Assembly (NCBI GenBank): GCA_027315385.1 | Contig: DAHUYD010000071.1 | Span: forward strand, 1-32,904 | DNA length: 32,904 nucleotides | Direction of reading: 5' to 3' | Source of the DNA: Acidobacterium sp. | GTDB lineage: Bacteria; Acidobacteriota; Terriglobia; Terriglobales; Acidobacteriaceae | Notes under the pieces: model-generated | Told to the model about the DNA's origin: nothing | Seen by the model: the letters and a program-made list of their open reading frames with translations, nothing else | Database searches by the model: none | Position numbers and translations under genes: made by a program | Shown: piece after piece, positions 1 through 8,072 of the stretch | Layout: each line of letters opens with the position of its first letter | Numbering within the stretch: position 1 is the stretch's first letter

Positions 1-359
1 TTCACGTCCGGCTTCGCGGCCGTTTTCTCAAAGGCATAGAGATTGACCACCACCATGTCGATCGGCTCGATGTCGTGCGCCGCCACCTGCTCGCGATGGT
101 GCGCGTCCTCGCGGCGGTAGAGAATCCCGCCGTGGACCTTCGGGTGCAGCGTCTTCACGCGGCCGTCCAGCATCTCGGGGAAGCCTGTGAGGTCGGCGAT
201 GTCCCGCACGGCGAGGCCGGCCTCCCGCAGTGCCCGGGCGGTGCCGCCGGTGGAGACGAGTTCGACGCCGTGGCCGGCGAGCTGGCGCGCAAACTCGACC
301 AGGCCCGATTTATCCGTCACGCTCAACAGCGCGCGGGCAATGCGTTTTGAATGGCTCAA
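1..359 (-). CDS. purH: PurH, bifunctional AICAR transformylase/IMP cyclohydrolase (5' part only)
   Basis: This is the N-terminal 119 residues of PurH, which performs the last two steps of IMP synthesis in the cytoplasm. What is visible is the MGS-like IMP cyclohydrolase domain: an opening [20 protein letters not shown], then [12 protein letters not shown], then [18 protein letters not shown] and HGGILYRR. These are near-diagnostic for PurH. The gene runs off the left edge, so the transformylase domain is not seen. I placed the start at a TTG (357-359) because GGAG lies about 8 bases upstream on the minus strand and the reading starts just before the conserved block; no ATG is suitably placed. 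It is divergent from the carotenoid gene, 119 bases away. purD lies about 12 kb away on the same strand, so the purine genes are dispersed here. Confidence 0.93.
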   Translation of the reverse strand, partial: MSHSKRIARALLSVTDKSGLVEFARQLAGHGVELVSTGGTARALREAGLAVRDIADLTGFPEMLDGRVKTLHPKVHGGILYRREDAHHREQVAAHDIEPIDMVVVNLYAFEKTAAKPDV

Positions 360-478
360 TGGATAACTCCGGAAGGAAATTTGGCTGGCAGATGACTCCC
401 GCCGCCGGAAAGGCCAACAGGAAAATTGTAATCAACCGCCCCAGCGCGTGCAGGGATGGCCTCGTTACAATTTCCTGC

Positions 479-1390
479 ATGCCGGAATCGCGGGTCAGCC
501 GTAACAGCCTGATTGCGTTGTTGCTTCTGTACGCTGTGGCGCGGGTCCTCCAGCTTTTTCCGGAGCAGGTTCCCACGCTCCTCATCGTCGTGCTGCATGT
601 GCTGCCGCCCAGCGTCTTCGCGGCCATTCACGGCCGGCGCATCTACGGCGTCCGCGGCATCCTGGTATTTTTCGCCCTCTGCCTCGGCGTGGGCAGCTTC
701 TGTGAATCCCTCAGCCTTCGGACCGGCTTTCCCTTCGGCAACTACTACTTCACCGCGGTGATGGGGCCGAAGATCTTCAGCCTTCCCATTCTGCTGGCGC
801 TGGCTTATGTGGGGGTCGGCTATCTGGCGTGGATTGTCGCGACGCTGATGGTCGGAGCGCGGCAGGGCTCGCGTGCCGCTCTGCTGGCCGTTCCACTGGT
901 GGCAGCCCTGGCGATGTGTGCCTGGGATCTGGCGATGGACCCCGTGTGGGTCAACATCGATCGGGCGTGGGTTTGGCGTGACGGCGGAGCCTGGTTCGGC
1001 GTGCCGCTCACGAACTACTTTGGGTGGTTCCTCACCACCTGGGTCTTCTATCAGGCGTTCGCCTTCTGGCTGCGCGGACGACGGAGCGTGCGGAGCGTCT
1101 CGCGAGGCTGGCTTCGCAAAGCGGTACTGTTCTACGGCATGGTCGCGGCCGGCAACCTGTTGCTCGCGTTTCCGTCGGCGGTCCCGGCCAGCTTTCCAAA
1201 ATGGACGTTTGACGCAATGGGACGACGCTGGCTCACTGCGGACCTTAACGGAGCGTGCATTCTGATCTCCCTCTTTGTGATGGCGCCCTTTGCTCTGCTC
1301 GCCTGGGAGGGCGCCTCCGGATATGGCCGATCCCCCGGCGCAGAGGCGTACTCCAGGGCGGAACTGGAGCGGGTGATCGTCGTCCAGTGA
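479..1390 (+). CDS. CruF-like carotenoid biosynthesis membrane protein (DUF422)
   Basis: A 303-residue integral membrane protein of the CruF/DUF422 family, whose characterised members hydrate the 1',2' end of acyclic carotenoids. Family signatures are CESLSLRTGFPFGNYY (about residues 75-90), AWDLAMDPVW (149-158) and WFGVPLTNYFGWF (172-184). About seven hydrophobic segments are visible. The frame is open upstream to 230, but sequence before 479 reads as the other strand's purH region and lacks family character, so the ATG at 479 is preferred. No clear Shine-Dalgarno sequence is present there. The exact carotenoid product cannot be read from sequence. No other carotenoid gene is in view. Confidence 0.82.
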   Translation: MPESRVSRNSLIALLLLYAVARVLQLFPEQVPTLLIVVLHVLPPSVFAAIHGRRIYGVRGILVFFALCLGVGSFCESLSLRTGFPFGNYYFTAVMGPKIFSLPILLALAYVGVGYLAWIVATLMVGARQGSRAALLAVPLVAALAMCAWDLAMDPVWVNIDRAWVWRDGGAWFGVPLTNYFGWFLTTWVFYQAFAFWLRGRRSVRSVSRGWLRKAVLFYGMVAAGNLLLAFPSAVPASFPKWTFDAMGRRWLTADLNGACILISLFVMAPFALLAWEGASGYGRSPGAEAYSRAELERVIVVQ

Positions 1391-1779
1391 TCGAGGGAGT
1401 TCCCATTGCTTTGCCGGGGGGAGAAGGCGTTTGACATTTGCGGAAGTAGCGGCGACGGGAAGTGCATGACGGGAGGATCAGGGGGAAGCGGGAACGCCAT
1501 CCCTGCCGGGACTCCGGGTTTATGGCGGTGGCATTTCCCGGCGCTGTGCCCCGCCGGGCAAGTTCGCCGGGGCTAAAGCGCTGGGCTGGTTCTGCACTGC
1601 GCCTCCGGCGCGTCGTATCTGGCAAAAGTGTAAAGCTATGCGCTAAGACGAGATGCGTTGCGGTCGGCCCCCTCTAAGGGACCGCTTACCGAGGGTCTCC
1701 GGCTGTGCCCGAGGATATGTACCAGCCGTAAAGCGCCGCTCTGTTTGTCAGCGCATCGAGGGCAAGGTAGCTTAACATC
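1391..1779. other. Intergenic stretch with no convincing gene
   Basis: Between the carotenoid gene and the rhomboid gene no frame shows protein-like composition. The only structure I see is the long imperfect hairpin at 1537-1585, listed separately. Confidence 0.6.
1537..1585. repeat. Long imperfect inverted repeat (REP-like or RNA hairpin)
   Basis: The outer arms CCCGGCGCT (1537-1545) and AGCGCTGGG (1577-1585) pair over 9 positions with one G-U. A 2/3-base internal loop follows, then the inner arms GCCCCG (1548-1553) and CGGGGC (1568-1573) with a 14-base apex. No T-tract follows, so it is not a typical intrinsic terminator. It could be a REP-type palindrome or a weak terminator. Confidence 0.45.
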
Positions 1780-2667
1780 ATGGACCCTGAACACAGCCGG
1801 CGCGGAACGGCGCAGCCGGAAATCCTGCCGCCGGGCGCGCTTCCCACTGGGGGTGAGCCGCCTGAGCCGCGCGGCTGGTATCCGCCGCCGCCCCCGCCGC
1901 AGGTGCGCAAGCCGCGGCACTGGGCCTCCGCTCCGGCCACCTACACGCTGGTCGGGATCAACTTCGCGGTTTACCTGTTCACGCTCTGGCAGAGCCATTC
2001 GCTCAGCGGACCGACGTTTCAGGACAACGCGTCCTTCAGCCTGCTCCTGAATGGCGCCTACGTCTTCCACGCGGGTCAGTGGTGGCGGGTGTTCACCGCG
2101 ATGTTCGTCCATTTCGGCTGGATCCACATTGGCGGGAACATGTGGTGCCTGTGGAACCTGGGGCTGCTGGGTGAACCCCTGCTGGGTGAATTCGGCATTA
2201 TCGCCGCCTATCTGCTGACGGGCCTCGCCGGGAACCTGCTGAGCATCGCAATCCATCCTGGCTTGCCGGGGCAGCCCGCCGTGTTCAGCGCTGGCGCTTC
2301 GGGCGCGGTGTTCGGTCTGGCCGGTGTACTGCTCATGCTGCTGCGTTCGCCGCTGCTGCCCATTCCGCAGATCGAGCTGAAGAAGCTGCGCCGCAGCGTT
2401 TGGTATTTCGCGCTGCTGAATTTCGTGCTGGATGCGGGCCTGACCGTGGTGCACACCCGGGTTCAGGGAGTTCCGCAGATCGACAACATGGCGCACCTCG
2501 GCGGATTTGTCAGCGGAATTTTGCTGGGATTGCCGCTGCTGCCGCGCATCGGCGCTCCCCGGGAGAGCTTTGTTCGACGCAGAGCCGTTGCTCTGGTCGC
2601 GATGACTTTTGCCCTGCTGCTCTTCGCCTGGTGGCTGCACGCGCTTTTCCCGCCCGTGAGAGGGTAG
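1780..2667 (+). CDS. Rhomboid-family intramembrane serine protease
   Basis: A 295-residue rhomboid protease, which cleaves transmembrane substrates inside the membrane. The catalytic Ser is in GASGAVFG (Ser174) and the catalytic His in HLGGF (His239). The supporting motif HIGGNMWCLWNLG (about 116-128) carries the oxyanion-side His/Asn. At least six hydrophobic segments fit the rhomboid core. The first 45 residues are a proline-rich cytoplasmic tail with six consecutive prolines (35-40), which may be a flexible linker. It starts at ATG 1780 with AAGG some way upstream. It is convergent with the XRE regulator downstream. The substrate is unknown. Confidence 0.92.
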   Translation: MDPEHSRRGTAQPEILPPGALPTGGEPPEPRGWYPPPPPPQVRKPRHWASAPATYTLVGINFAVYLFTLWQSHSLSGPTFQDNASFSLLLNGAYVFHAGQWWRVFTAMFVHFGWIHIGGNMWCLWNLGLLGEPLLGEFGIIAAYLLTGLAGNLLSIAIHPGLPGQPAVFSAGASGAVFGLAGVLLMLLRSPLLPIPQIELKKLRRSVWYFALLNFVLDAGLTVVHTRVQGVPQIDNMAHLGGFVSGILLGLPLLPRIGAPRESFVRRRAVALVAMTFALLLFAWWLHALFPPVRG

Positions 2668-2730
2668 CCGTTATCCGCCCGCCTGTGGCGGCCGGAGTTT
2701 GGGCCTGCGCATTCCACACCATGGAAATCG

Positions 2731-2754
2731 CCGGCGCGGGTATCGATGCGCCGG
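2731..2754. terminator. Possible hairpin between convergent genes
   Basis: Arms CCGGCGC (2731-2737) and GCGCCGG (2748-2754) enclose a 10-base loop, in the 110-base gap between the convergent rhomboid and XRE genes. Neither side has a real T-tract, so it is only a weak terminator candidate. Confidence 0.3.
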
Positions 2755-2777
2755 GTGGTTAGGGGGAGGATGGGAGG

Positions 2778-3125
2778 CTAGCGAGCTGCCGTGGCGGAGA
2801 ACTTCTTGACCATGGCCAGCAGCAGCTTGCGGTCGCTGTCATTTAGGTTGGTCGAGTACCGCCGGATCTGGGTAAGGAACCGAAGCTCGTCGTCGGAAAG
2901 TTTCTGGGTTTGGAATTGGCGGCCCAGTGTATCTTCAGCAAACAACTGAGCCATTGGGAGTTCCAGCGCTCCAGCGATCTTAGCGAGCGTGTCGAGCGAG
3001 GGAACCGTATGGCCGTTCTCGACGCGGGACAGATAACAACGGAGGAGGCCCGTGCGCTTTTCGATGTCCCCCTGGGAAAGGCCTTTTTGCAGGCGATAAC
3101 CGCGAATCGTAGTTCCAATTTTCAT
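2778..3125 (-). CDS. Small XRE-family helix-turn-helix regulator
   Basis: A 115-residue cytoplasmic DNA-binding protein. The HTH domain covers roughly residues 2-62: MKIGTTIRGYRLQKGLSQ, then YLSRVENGHTVPSLDTLAKIAGAL, the typical Cro/CI-type fold. The C-terminal 50 residues are charged, including DSDRKLLLAMVKKF, a tail seen in many stand-alone acidobacterial regulators of this type. I chose the ATG at 3125, twelve codons inside the longest frame, because AAGG lies about 9 bases upstream and the HTH begins there. A good promoter lies upstream (3173-3201). The target is unknown. Confidence 0.85.
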   Translation of the reverse strand: MKIGTTIRGYRLQKGLSQGDIEKRTGLLRCYLSRVENGHTVPSLDTLAKIAGALELPMAQLFAEDTLGRQFQTQKLSDDELRFLTQIRRYSTNLNDSDRKLLLAMVKKFSATAAR

Positions 3126-3172
3126 AATGGTGCCTTGTGAACCGCACTTTCTCCTGTACACCCCTGCGCAGG

Positions 3173-3201
3173 ATTATTTGAATTATTGGCTGCATAGTTA
3201 A
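3173..3201 (-). promoter_or_regulatory. Predicted sigma70-type promoter of the XRE gene
   Basis: On the minus strand a -35 TTAACT (3196-3201) and a -10 AATAAT (3173-3178) are separated by exactly 17 bases. The predicted transcript start is about 40 bases upstream of the ATG at 3125. The area is clearly AT-richer than its surroundings. Confidence 0.45.
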
Positions 3202-3242
3202 CACGTTCTCCGTCCCAGGTGCAAGAACTATTTTGAAATGTT

Positions 3243-3256
3243 GGTAACCGGTAACC
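3243..3256. repeat. Tandem heptamer GGTAACC x2, possible operator
   Basis: GGTAACC occurs twice head to tail (3243-3249, 3250-3256), flanked by TTGGT (3241-3245) and ACCAA (3260-3264) as an inverted pair. It lies about 40-55 bases upstream of the predicted XRE -35 element. It might be a regulator site; this is inference. Confidence 0.3.
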
Positions 3257-3622
3257 GAAACCAATGTGGTACCCCCTTCGCTTCCCTGCTCGGCGGGAAC
3301 GATTTTCAACCCCTCCAGCGCCTTTGAGAACGGGGGCCACCGCAGCCCATGTTGCGCCCGCGGGCCAGCCGTGGCCTCGCCGCCATCGTGTTCACAGGCC
3401 CTGGGAGACGGCGGTGGGCGGCGAATCTTTGTGGGCGACAGCCCTACATCGATTTAGTAGAATGGCCGCTTGCCCCCCGCACGCCCACATCCTCGCAATC
3501 GAGGGGGCTGCGCGGGACGGCGGGAGACTGCCAGGGCCAGGGGTTGCCAAGCCGGTCCGGAAACGGCCGCGGTCACTGAAAGCGTGGGCTGCGGCCGCCG
3601 AACGGTTGGCATGTAAAGTGAA

Positions 3623-4327
3623 ATGATGCTGGACGAATTGCGAGCTCGCGTACTGGAAGCAAACCTGGAGATCGTGCGCCGGGGCCTGGTGCTGTACACC
3701 TTTGGCAATGCCAGCGGGATCGATCGGGTCACGGGCCTGGTGGCGATCAAACCGAGCGGCGTTCCCTACGAGGAGATGACTGCGGCCGACATTGTGCTGA
3801 GCGACCTGCACGGGAAGATTATCGAGGGAAATCTGAAGCCTTCTTCGGACCTGGCGACGCATCTGGAGCTCTACCGCGCATTTCCTTCCATCGGGGGCGT
3901 CGTGCACACGCATTCTGAGTTCGCCACCGCCTGGGCGCAGGCGGGCCGCGAGATTCCCGCATACGGCACCACCCACGCCGATTATTTCTACGGACCGGTT
4001 CCAGTCACACGGCAGTTGAGCGCCGAGGACATCCAGGGAGACTACGTGCTGAATACCGGCAAGGCGATCGTGCGCCGCTTTCGCGATCTCGATCCCGAGG
4101 CGGTCCCCGGGGTCCTGGTGGCCGGGCACGCGCCCTTTGCCTGGGGAAAGGATCCTATGCAGGCGGCTTACCATGGCGTGGTGCTGGAGGCGGTGGCGCG
4201 GATGGCCTATTACACGGCCACGCTGAACCCCGAATGCGTGGGAGTTTCGCAGGCATTGCTGGACCGGCATTATTTTCGGAAGCATGGAGCGAGGGCAACG
4301 TATGGGCAGGGAAGCGGAGACCACTGA
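3623..4327 (+). CDS. araD: L-ribulose-5-phosphate 4-epimerase
   Basis: A 234-residue class II aldolase/epimerase that interconverts L-ribulose 5-phosphate and D-xylulose 5-phosphate in L-arabinose catabolism. It matches E. coli AraD along its length, as recalled: GNASGID (28-34), IKPSGVPY (42-49), KPSSDLATH (72-80), GGVVHTHSEFATAWAQAG (91-108) with the zinc-type His95/His97, GTTHADYFYG (115-124) with Asp120, and LLDRHYFRKHGA near the end. That separates it from fuculose-phosphate aldolases. Start ATG 3623 or 3626 (tandem ATGs), with only a weak ribosome-binding site. It heads the cassette with a symporter, a small membrane protein and an isomerase. No AraB-type kinase is in the window. Confidence 0.9.
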   Translation: MMLDELRARVLEANLEIVRRGLVLYTFGNASGIDRVTGLVAIKPSGVPYEEMTAADIVLSDLHGKIIEGNLKPSSDLATHLELYRAFPSIGGVVHTHSEFATAWAQAGREIPAYGTTHADYFYGPVPVTRQLSAEDIQGDYVLNTGKAIVRRFRDLDPEAVPGVLVAGHAPFAWGKDPMQAAYHGVVLEAVARMAYYTATLNPECVGVSQALLDRHYFRKHGARATYGQGSGDH

Positions 4328-4481
4328 AAACGTTTACTATGGGGGCGAACCTTCACCCCTCCCCAGTCGGCCACTTCGCCTTGCGGACGTGACTCCTGCT
4401 CCCGAGTGCCGGTCTCGCGCTGTTCCACCTACACCCCGGGATTCTTCCGGGTTTGCTGTTCGACTCTGAGGCTCTGCACGC

Positions 4482-6215
4482 ATGTTCCCCATATTTGCGC
4501 CCGCCGCATCCCTTACCGCCCTGCTCGCGGCTCCGCTTCAGCAGTCGCTGGTTCGGCTGCACGGCGTCGACATCGCGGTCATCGCCATCTACTTCGCAAT
4601 CGTCATCTACATCGGCTTCTATCTCAAGCGCGCCTCCAATACCAGCGAAGAGTTCTTTATGGCGGGCCGCGAAATGACGGCGTGGATCGCCGGACTCAGC
4701 TTCGTCTCGGCGAATCTGGGATCCCTGGAACTCATGGGCTGGGCCGGTTCCGCCTATCAGTACGGCATTCTGGCGACCCACTGGTACTGGATCGGCGCCA
4801 TTCCCGCAATGCTGTTCCTGGGCATCATCATGATGCCGTTCTATTACATCTCGAAGACCCACTCCGTCCCGGGCTACCTGCACCTGCGCTATGGCGACGG
4901 CACGCGGGCCTTGTCGGCGGTCTGCTTCGCGGCGATGACCGTGCTGATGAGCGGCATCAATATGTACGCGATGGCCGTGGTGATGAAGGTCGTGCTCGGC
5001 TGGAACCTGAATTTCTCCATCTGGGTTTCTTCCGTCACCGTAGCGGTTTACGTCGCCCTGGGCGGGCTGCGATCCGCGATCTTCAATGAGGTGCTGCAGT
5101 TCCTGCTCATCTGGCTCGGCGCCCTGCTCATCCCCATCCTCGGCCTCATCGAGGCCGGCGGCTGGACCAACCTTAAGGCGCAGATCAGTCAGCGCATGGG
5201 CAGCGAGTACGTTCACCTGTGGAGTACCACCGGCCACTTCACCAGCAATCCCATGGGCATCCACTGGACCGGCATCGTCTTCGGACTGGGTCTGGTGATC
5301 AGCTTCGGCTACTGGACCACGGACTTCCTCGTCGTCCAGCGCGTCCTCTCCGCACACAGCCTGCGCGCCGCTCGCATGTCGCCCATTATCGGCGCGGGCT
5401 TCAAGATGCTGGTGCCCTTCATCGTGATCCTGCCTGGACTGCTGGCGCTCTCCGTCCTGCCCGTGCATCTGGTTCCGGCCAATGTGGCCGCCGTAACCGG
5501 GCAGCCCAGCTATAACGAAGTCCTGCCGCTCATGATGGTGCGCTATCTGGGGCCAGGGCTGCTGGGGCTGGGCGTCACCGCCCTCATCGCCGGTTTCATG
5601 TCCGGGATGGCCGGCAACGTCAGCGCCTTTGCGACAGTGTGGACCTACGACATTTACGGAGCCTTCATGAACAAGAAGGCCAGTGACAGCCATTACGTTG
5701 CGATGGGGCGCTGGTGCACTTTCATCGGCGTATTGATTTCGGTGGGCACCGCATACATCGTGCAGCACGCCGCCAGCATTATGGATTACGTGCAGGCGCT
5801 CTTCAGCTTTTTCATCGCGCCCCTGTTCGGGACCGTGATCCTGGGCATGCTGTGGAAGCGTGCGACCAAAGCCGGCGGATTCTGGGGTCTGCTGGCGGGT
5901 ACCTGCACCGCCATCGGACTATGGGTGTGGGTGGACCGCGATCCCTCGGCGCTGCGGTACGTCGCGCTCTCGCCCGACGCCAAGGCCATGGCCGCGGATA
6001 TGTATCGGGCGCTCTGGTCGTGGATCGTCTGCGTGGTCGTGACCATCCTCGTAAGCCTGATGACGAAGCCGCGGCCCGTAGCGGAGCTGGAAGGCCTGGT
6101 CTATGGCGCAACCAAACTTCCTGAGGAGCACGACGACCACTGGTATCAGAAACCGATCGTATGGGCCGGCGCCATCGCGGTCGTCTTCGTGGCCCTCAAC
6201 ATCATCTTCTGGTAA
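4482..6215 (+). CDS. SSS-family sodium:solute (sugar-type) symporter
   Basis: A 577-residue inner-membrane symporter of the SSS family (SGLT/PutP fold) that probably brings a pentose into the cell with sodium. Visible signatures are EEFFMAGREMTAWIAGLSF (56-74), GGLRSAIFNEVLQF (194-207), GYWTTDFLVVQRVLS (276-290, the SGLT-type segment) and SGMAGNVSAFATVWTYDIY (374-392, the region of the Na2 sodium site). About 14 hydrophobic helices are present and the protein ends on a membrane helix, as in SGLT-like members. It follows araD by 154 bases and precedes the small membrane protein by 15. The substrate is inferred from araD and the isomerase, not read from the sequence. Confidence 0.88.
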   Translation: MFPIFAPAASLTALLAAPLQQSLVRLHGVDIAVIAIYFAIVIYIGFYLKRASNTSEEFFMAGREMTAWIAGLSFVSANLGSLELMGWAGSAYQYGILATHWYWIGAIPAMLFLGIIMMPFYYISKTHSVPGYLHLRYGDGTRALSAVCFAAMTVLMSGINMYAMAVVMKVVLGWNLNFSIWVSSVTVAVYVALGGLRSAIFNEVLQFLLIWLGALLIPILGLIEAGGWTNLKAQISQRMGSEYVHLWSTTGHFTSNPMGIHWTGIVFGLGLVISFGYWTTDFLVVQRVLSAHSLRAARMSPIIGAGFKMLVPFIVILPGLLALSVLPVHLVPANVAAVTGQPSYNEVLPLMMVRYLGPGLLGLGVTALIAGFMSGMAGNVSAFATVWTYDIYGAFMNKKASDSHYVAMGRWCTFIGVLISVGTAYIVQHAASIMDYVQALFSFFIAPLFGTVILGMLWKRATKAGGFWGLLAGTCTAIGLWVWVDRDPSALRYVALSPDAKAMAADMYRALWSWIVCVVVTILVSLMTKPRPVAELEGLVYGATKLPEEHDDHWYQKPIVWAGAIAVVFVALNIIFW

Positions 6216-6230
6216 AGGCGGAGGAAGCAC

Positions 6231-6437
6231 ATGCGCGATTCCCTTTCGATCTGGTTCTTCTCCGGTATCCTCCTGCTGGCCTACGGGCTGCTGATCGCGG
6301 GCACCGGAATCTGGGAGCTTTTCGGGCACGCACCCACGCCCCTCCCCGTTCTGTACCAGCTGCATCCGGCAATCTGGTGGGGCGGCATGATGACCGCCTT
6401 CGGACTTTTGTACACCGTTAAATTTCGCCCGCGGTAA
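6231..6437 (+). CDS. Small two-TM protein, possible symporter partner
   Basis: A 68-residue protein with two hydrophobic segments (about 7-30 and 47-62) joined by a loop with HAPTPLPVLYQLHP and a basic C-terminus KFRPR. It has a strong ribosome-binding site (GGAGG) just before its ATG, so it is a real gene. It sits 15 bases after the SSS symporter and 51 before the isomerase. I do not recognise the family. SSS symporters are known to pair with short two-TM proteins (YjcH/DUF485 with ActP, DUF4212, DUF3311 with MctP); this one resembles none of them closely. A role as an accessory subunit is inference. Confidence 0.72.
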   Translation: MRDSLSIWFFSGILLLAYGLLIAGTGIWELFGHAPTPLPVLYQLHPAIWWGGMMTAFGLLYTVKFRPR

Positions 6438-6488
6438 GAGCGCGCGGCTTTCATGGACTGATATCAACCAATACTGAAGGAAGAAGAT

Positions 6489-7901
6489 ATGAAAAAGCAG
6501 CTGACTTTTGGAGTTATCGTCGGGAACCGCGGATTCTTCCCGGATCACCTCGCCAAAGAGGGCCGCGAAGAGATCCTTGCGGTGCTGGAAAAGGCCGGGA
6601 TTCGCGCGATTGTGCTCACTCCCGAGCAGACCAAGTTTGGCTCCGTGGAAACCCATGACGACGCAATCAAATGCGGAGATCTGTTCCGCGCACACCGCGA
6701 CGAGATCGACGGCATCCTCGTCACCCTGCCGAATTTTGGCGACGAGCGCGGCATCGCCGACTCCATCCGCTACTCCCGGCTCGACGTGCCCGTGCTGGTG
6801 CAGGCCACGCCCGACCGCCGCGACGATATGAAGATTTCCGACCGCCGCGACAGCTTCTGCGGAAAGATGTCGGCCTGCAACAACCTCATGCAGTACGGAA
6901 TCAAATACTCCGTCACCGCAAAGCACACCATCCAGCCGGCCTCTGCGGAGTTCGGCAAAGACCTTGACTGGTTCGCGAAGGTCTGCCGCGTGACGAACGG
7001 GCTGAGGAAGCTGCGCATCGGCGCCATCGGCGCCCGTCCCCAGGCTTTCAATACCGTGCGCTACAGCGAGAAGCTGCTGGAGCGGTTCGGGATCTCAGTC
7101 GTCACCCTGGACCTCTCGGACATATTCGGCATGGTCGCGCGGATGAAGGACGACGAGAAGGACGTGAAGGCCAAGCTCGACGCCATTAAGTCCTACGTCT
7201 CCACCGCAGGCGTGCCCGACGCCGCGCTGATGAAGATGGCGAAGCTCGGCCTCGCGATCGAGCGGTTCATGACGGACACTCATTGCACCGTTTCCGCCGT
7301 CCAGTGCTGGACCTCGCTCGAGGAGAATTTCGGGGTGGTGCCGTGCACCGTGATGAGCATGATGAGCGAGAGCCTCCTCCCGGCTGCCTGCGAAACCGAT
7401 GTGATGGGCACCGTCTCCATGCACGCCCTCGCGCTCGCCAGCCAGACGCCTTCCGCGCTGCTGGACTGGAACAACAACTATGGCGAAGACGAGAACAAGT
7501 GCGTCTGCTTCCACTGTTCGAACCTGCCGAAGCACTTCTTCGAGAAGGTCTCGATGCAGTATCAGGAGATCATCGCCGGAACGGTGGGCAAGGACAACAC
7601 CTTCGGCACCTGCTATGGCCGCGTGAAACCCGGCGACATGACCTATGTCCGCTTCTCCACCGATGATTACCGCGGCAAAATCCGCGGCTATATCGGTCAG
7701 GGTGAGTTCACCAGCGATCCGCTGGAAACCTTCGGCGGCGCGGGCGTGGCGAAGATACCCCAGCTCCAGAAGTTGCTGCACGAGATCTGCGAGCAGGGCT
7801 TCGAGCACCACGTCGCCGCCAACTTCTCCCACGTTGCCGCGCCGGTGTATGAGGCTGCCATCCGCTATCTCGGCTGGGAGATGCACTGGCACGAACGGTA
7901 G
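6489..7901 (+). CDS. L-fucose/L-arabinose isomerase-family protein
   Basis: A 470-residue cytoplasmic sugar isomerase of the FucI/AraA superfamily, predicted to convert an aldose to a ketose with a divalent metal. Candidate metal-site residues lie in SLEENFG (276-282), CETDVMG (301-307) and the His of FHCSNLP (341-347). A Rossmann-like N-terminal half begins FGVIVGNRGFFP. It resembles the shorter fucose-isomerase-like group rather than classical AraA, which is about 500 residues. Start ATG 6489 has GGAAGAAG just upstream. With araD in the same cassette the natural substrate is more likely L-arabinose than L-fucose; this is inference. A terminator follows directly. Confidence 0.84.
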   Translation: MKKQLTFGVIVGNRGFFPDHLAKEGREEILAVLEKAGIRAIVLTPEQTKFGSVETHDDAIKCGDLFRAHRDEIDGILVTLPNFGDERGIADSIRYSRLDVPVLVQATPDRRDDMKISDRRDSFCGKMSACNNLMQYGIKYSVTAKHTIQPASAEFGKDLDWFAKVCRVTNGLRKLRIGAIGARPQAFNTVRYSEKLLERFGISVVTLDLSDIFGMVARMKDDEKDVKAKLDAIKSYVSTAGVPDAALMKMAKLGLAIERFMTDTHCTVSAVQCWTSLEENFGVVPCTVMSMMSESLLPAACETDVMGTVSMHALALASQTPSALLDWNNNYGEDENKCVCFHCSNLPKHFFEKVSMQYQEIIAGTVGKDNTFGTCYGRVKPGDMTYVRFSTDDYRGKIRGYIGQGEFTSDPLETFGGAGVAKIPQLQKLLHEICEQGFEHHVAANFSHVAAPVYEAAIRYLGWEMHWHER

Positions 7902-7976
7902 GGCGCGCTCCCGCCCTGTCGCGCCGGAATGCGCGAACAGCAGCAGGCATCCGGCCCGGAATGAAGCCCGCAGAGC

Positions 7977-8004
7977 AAAAGGAGCCGCCGTGGCGGCTCC
8001 TTTT
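7977..8004 (+). terminator. Strong intrinsic terminator after the pentose cassette
   Basis: Arms GGAGCCGC (7981-7988) and GCGGCTCC (7993-8000) with a CGTG loop. The stem is extended by AAAA/TTTT and followed by TTTTCCTCTT. With A- and T-tracts on the two sides it could also act on the minus strand for the small secreted-peptide gene. Confidence 0.88.
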
Positions 8005-8072
8005 CCTCTTGCGTTCCATCGCGGCTGAGCCCTCTCAAAACTGCGCCACCACGAGGGCCTTCCCGCCGCTCG

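Larger units (their letters stand above)
3126..3622. other. Intergenic region between the XRE gene and araD
   Basis: About 500 bases between divergent genes. It holds the predicted XRE promoter and a tandem GGTAACC repeat (both listed). From about 3265 to 3622 I see neither a gene nor a clear structure. Open frames there have shadow-like, Arg/Pro/Ala-rich composition. Confidence 0.55.

Noticed and set aside
1636-2640. A 334-codon open frame antisense to the rhomboid gene
   Set aside because: Composition is Gln/Arg-rich with no domain, and the opposite strand is a clear rhomboid protease.
3392-4324. A 310-codon open frame antisense to araD
   Set aside because: Shadow of a well-recognised gene, without motifs or a start signal.
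4353-5768. A 471-codon open frame antisense to the symporter
   Set aside because: Its His/Asp/Gln/Gly-rich composition is a mirror of the symporter's codon pattern in GC-rich DNA. No motif or ribosome-binding site was seen.
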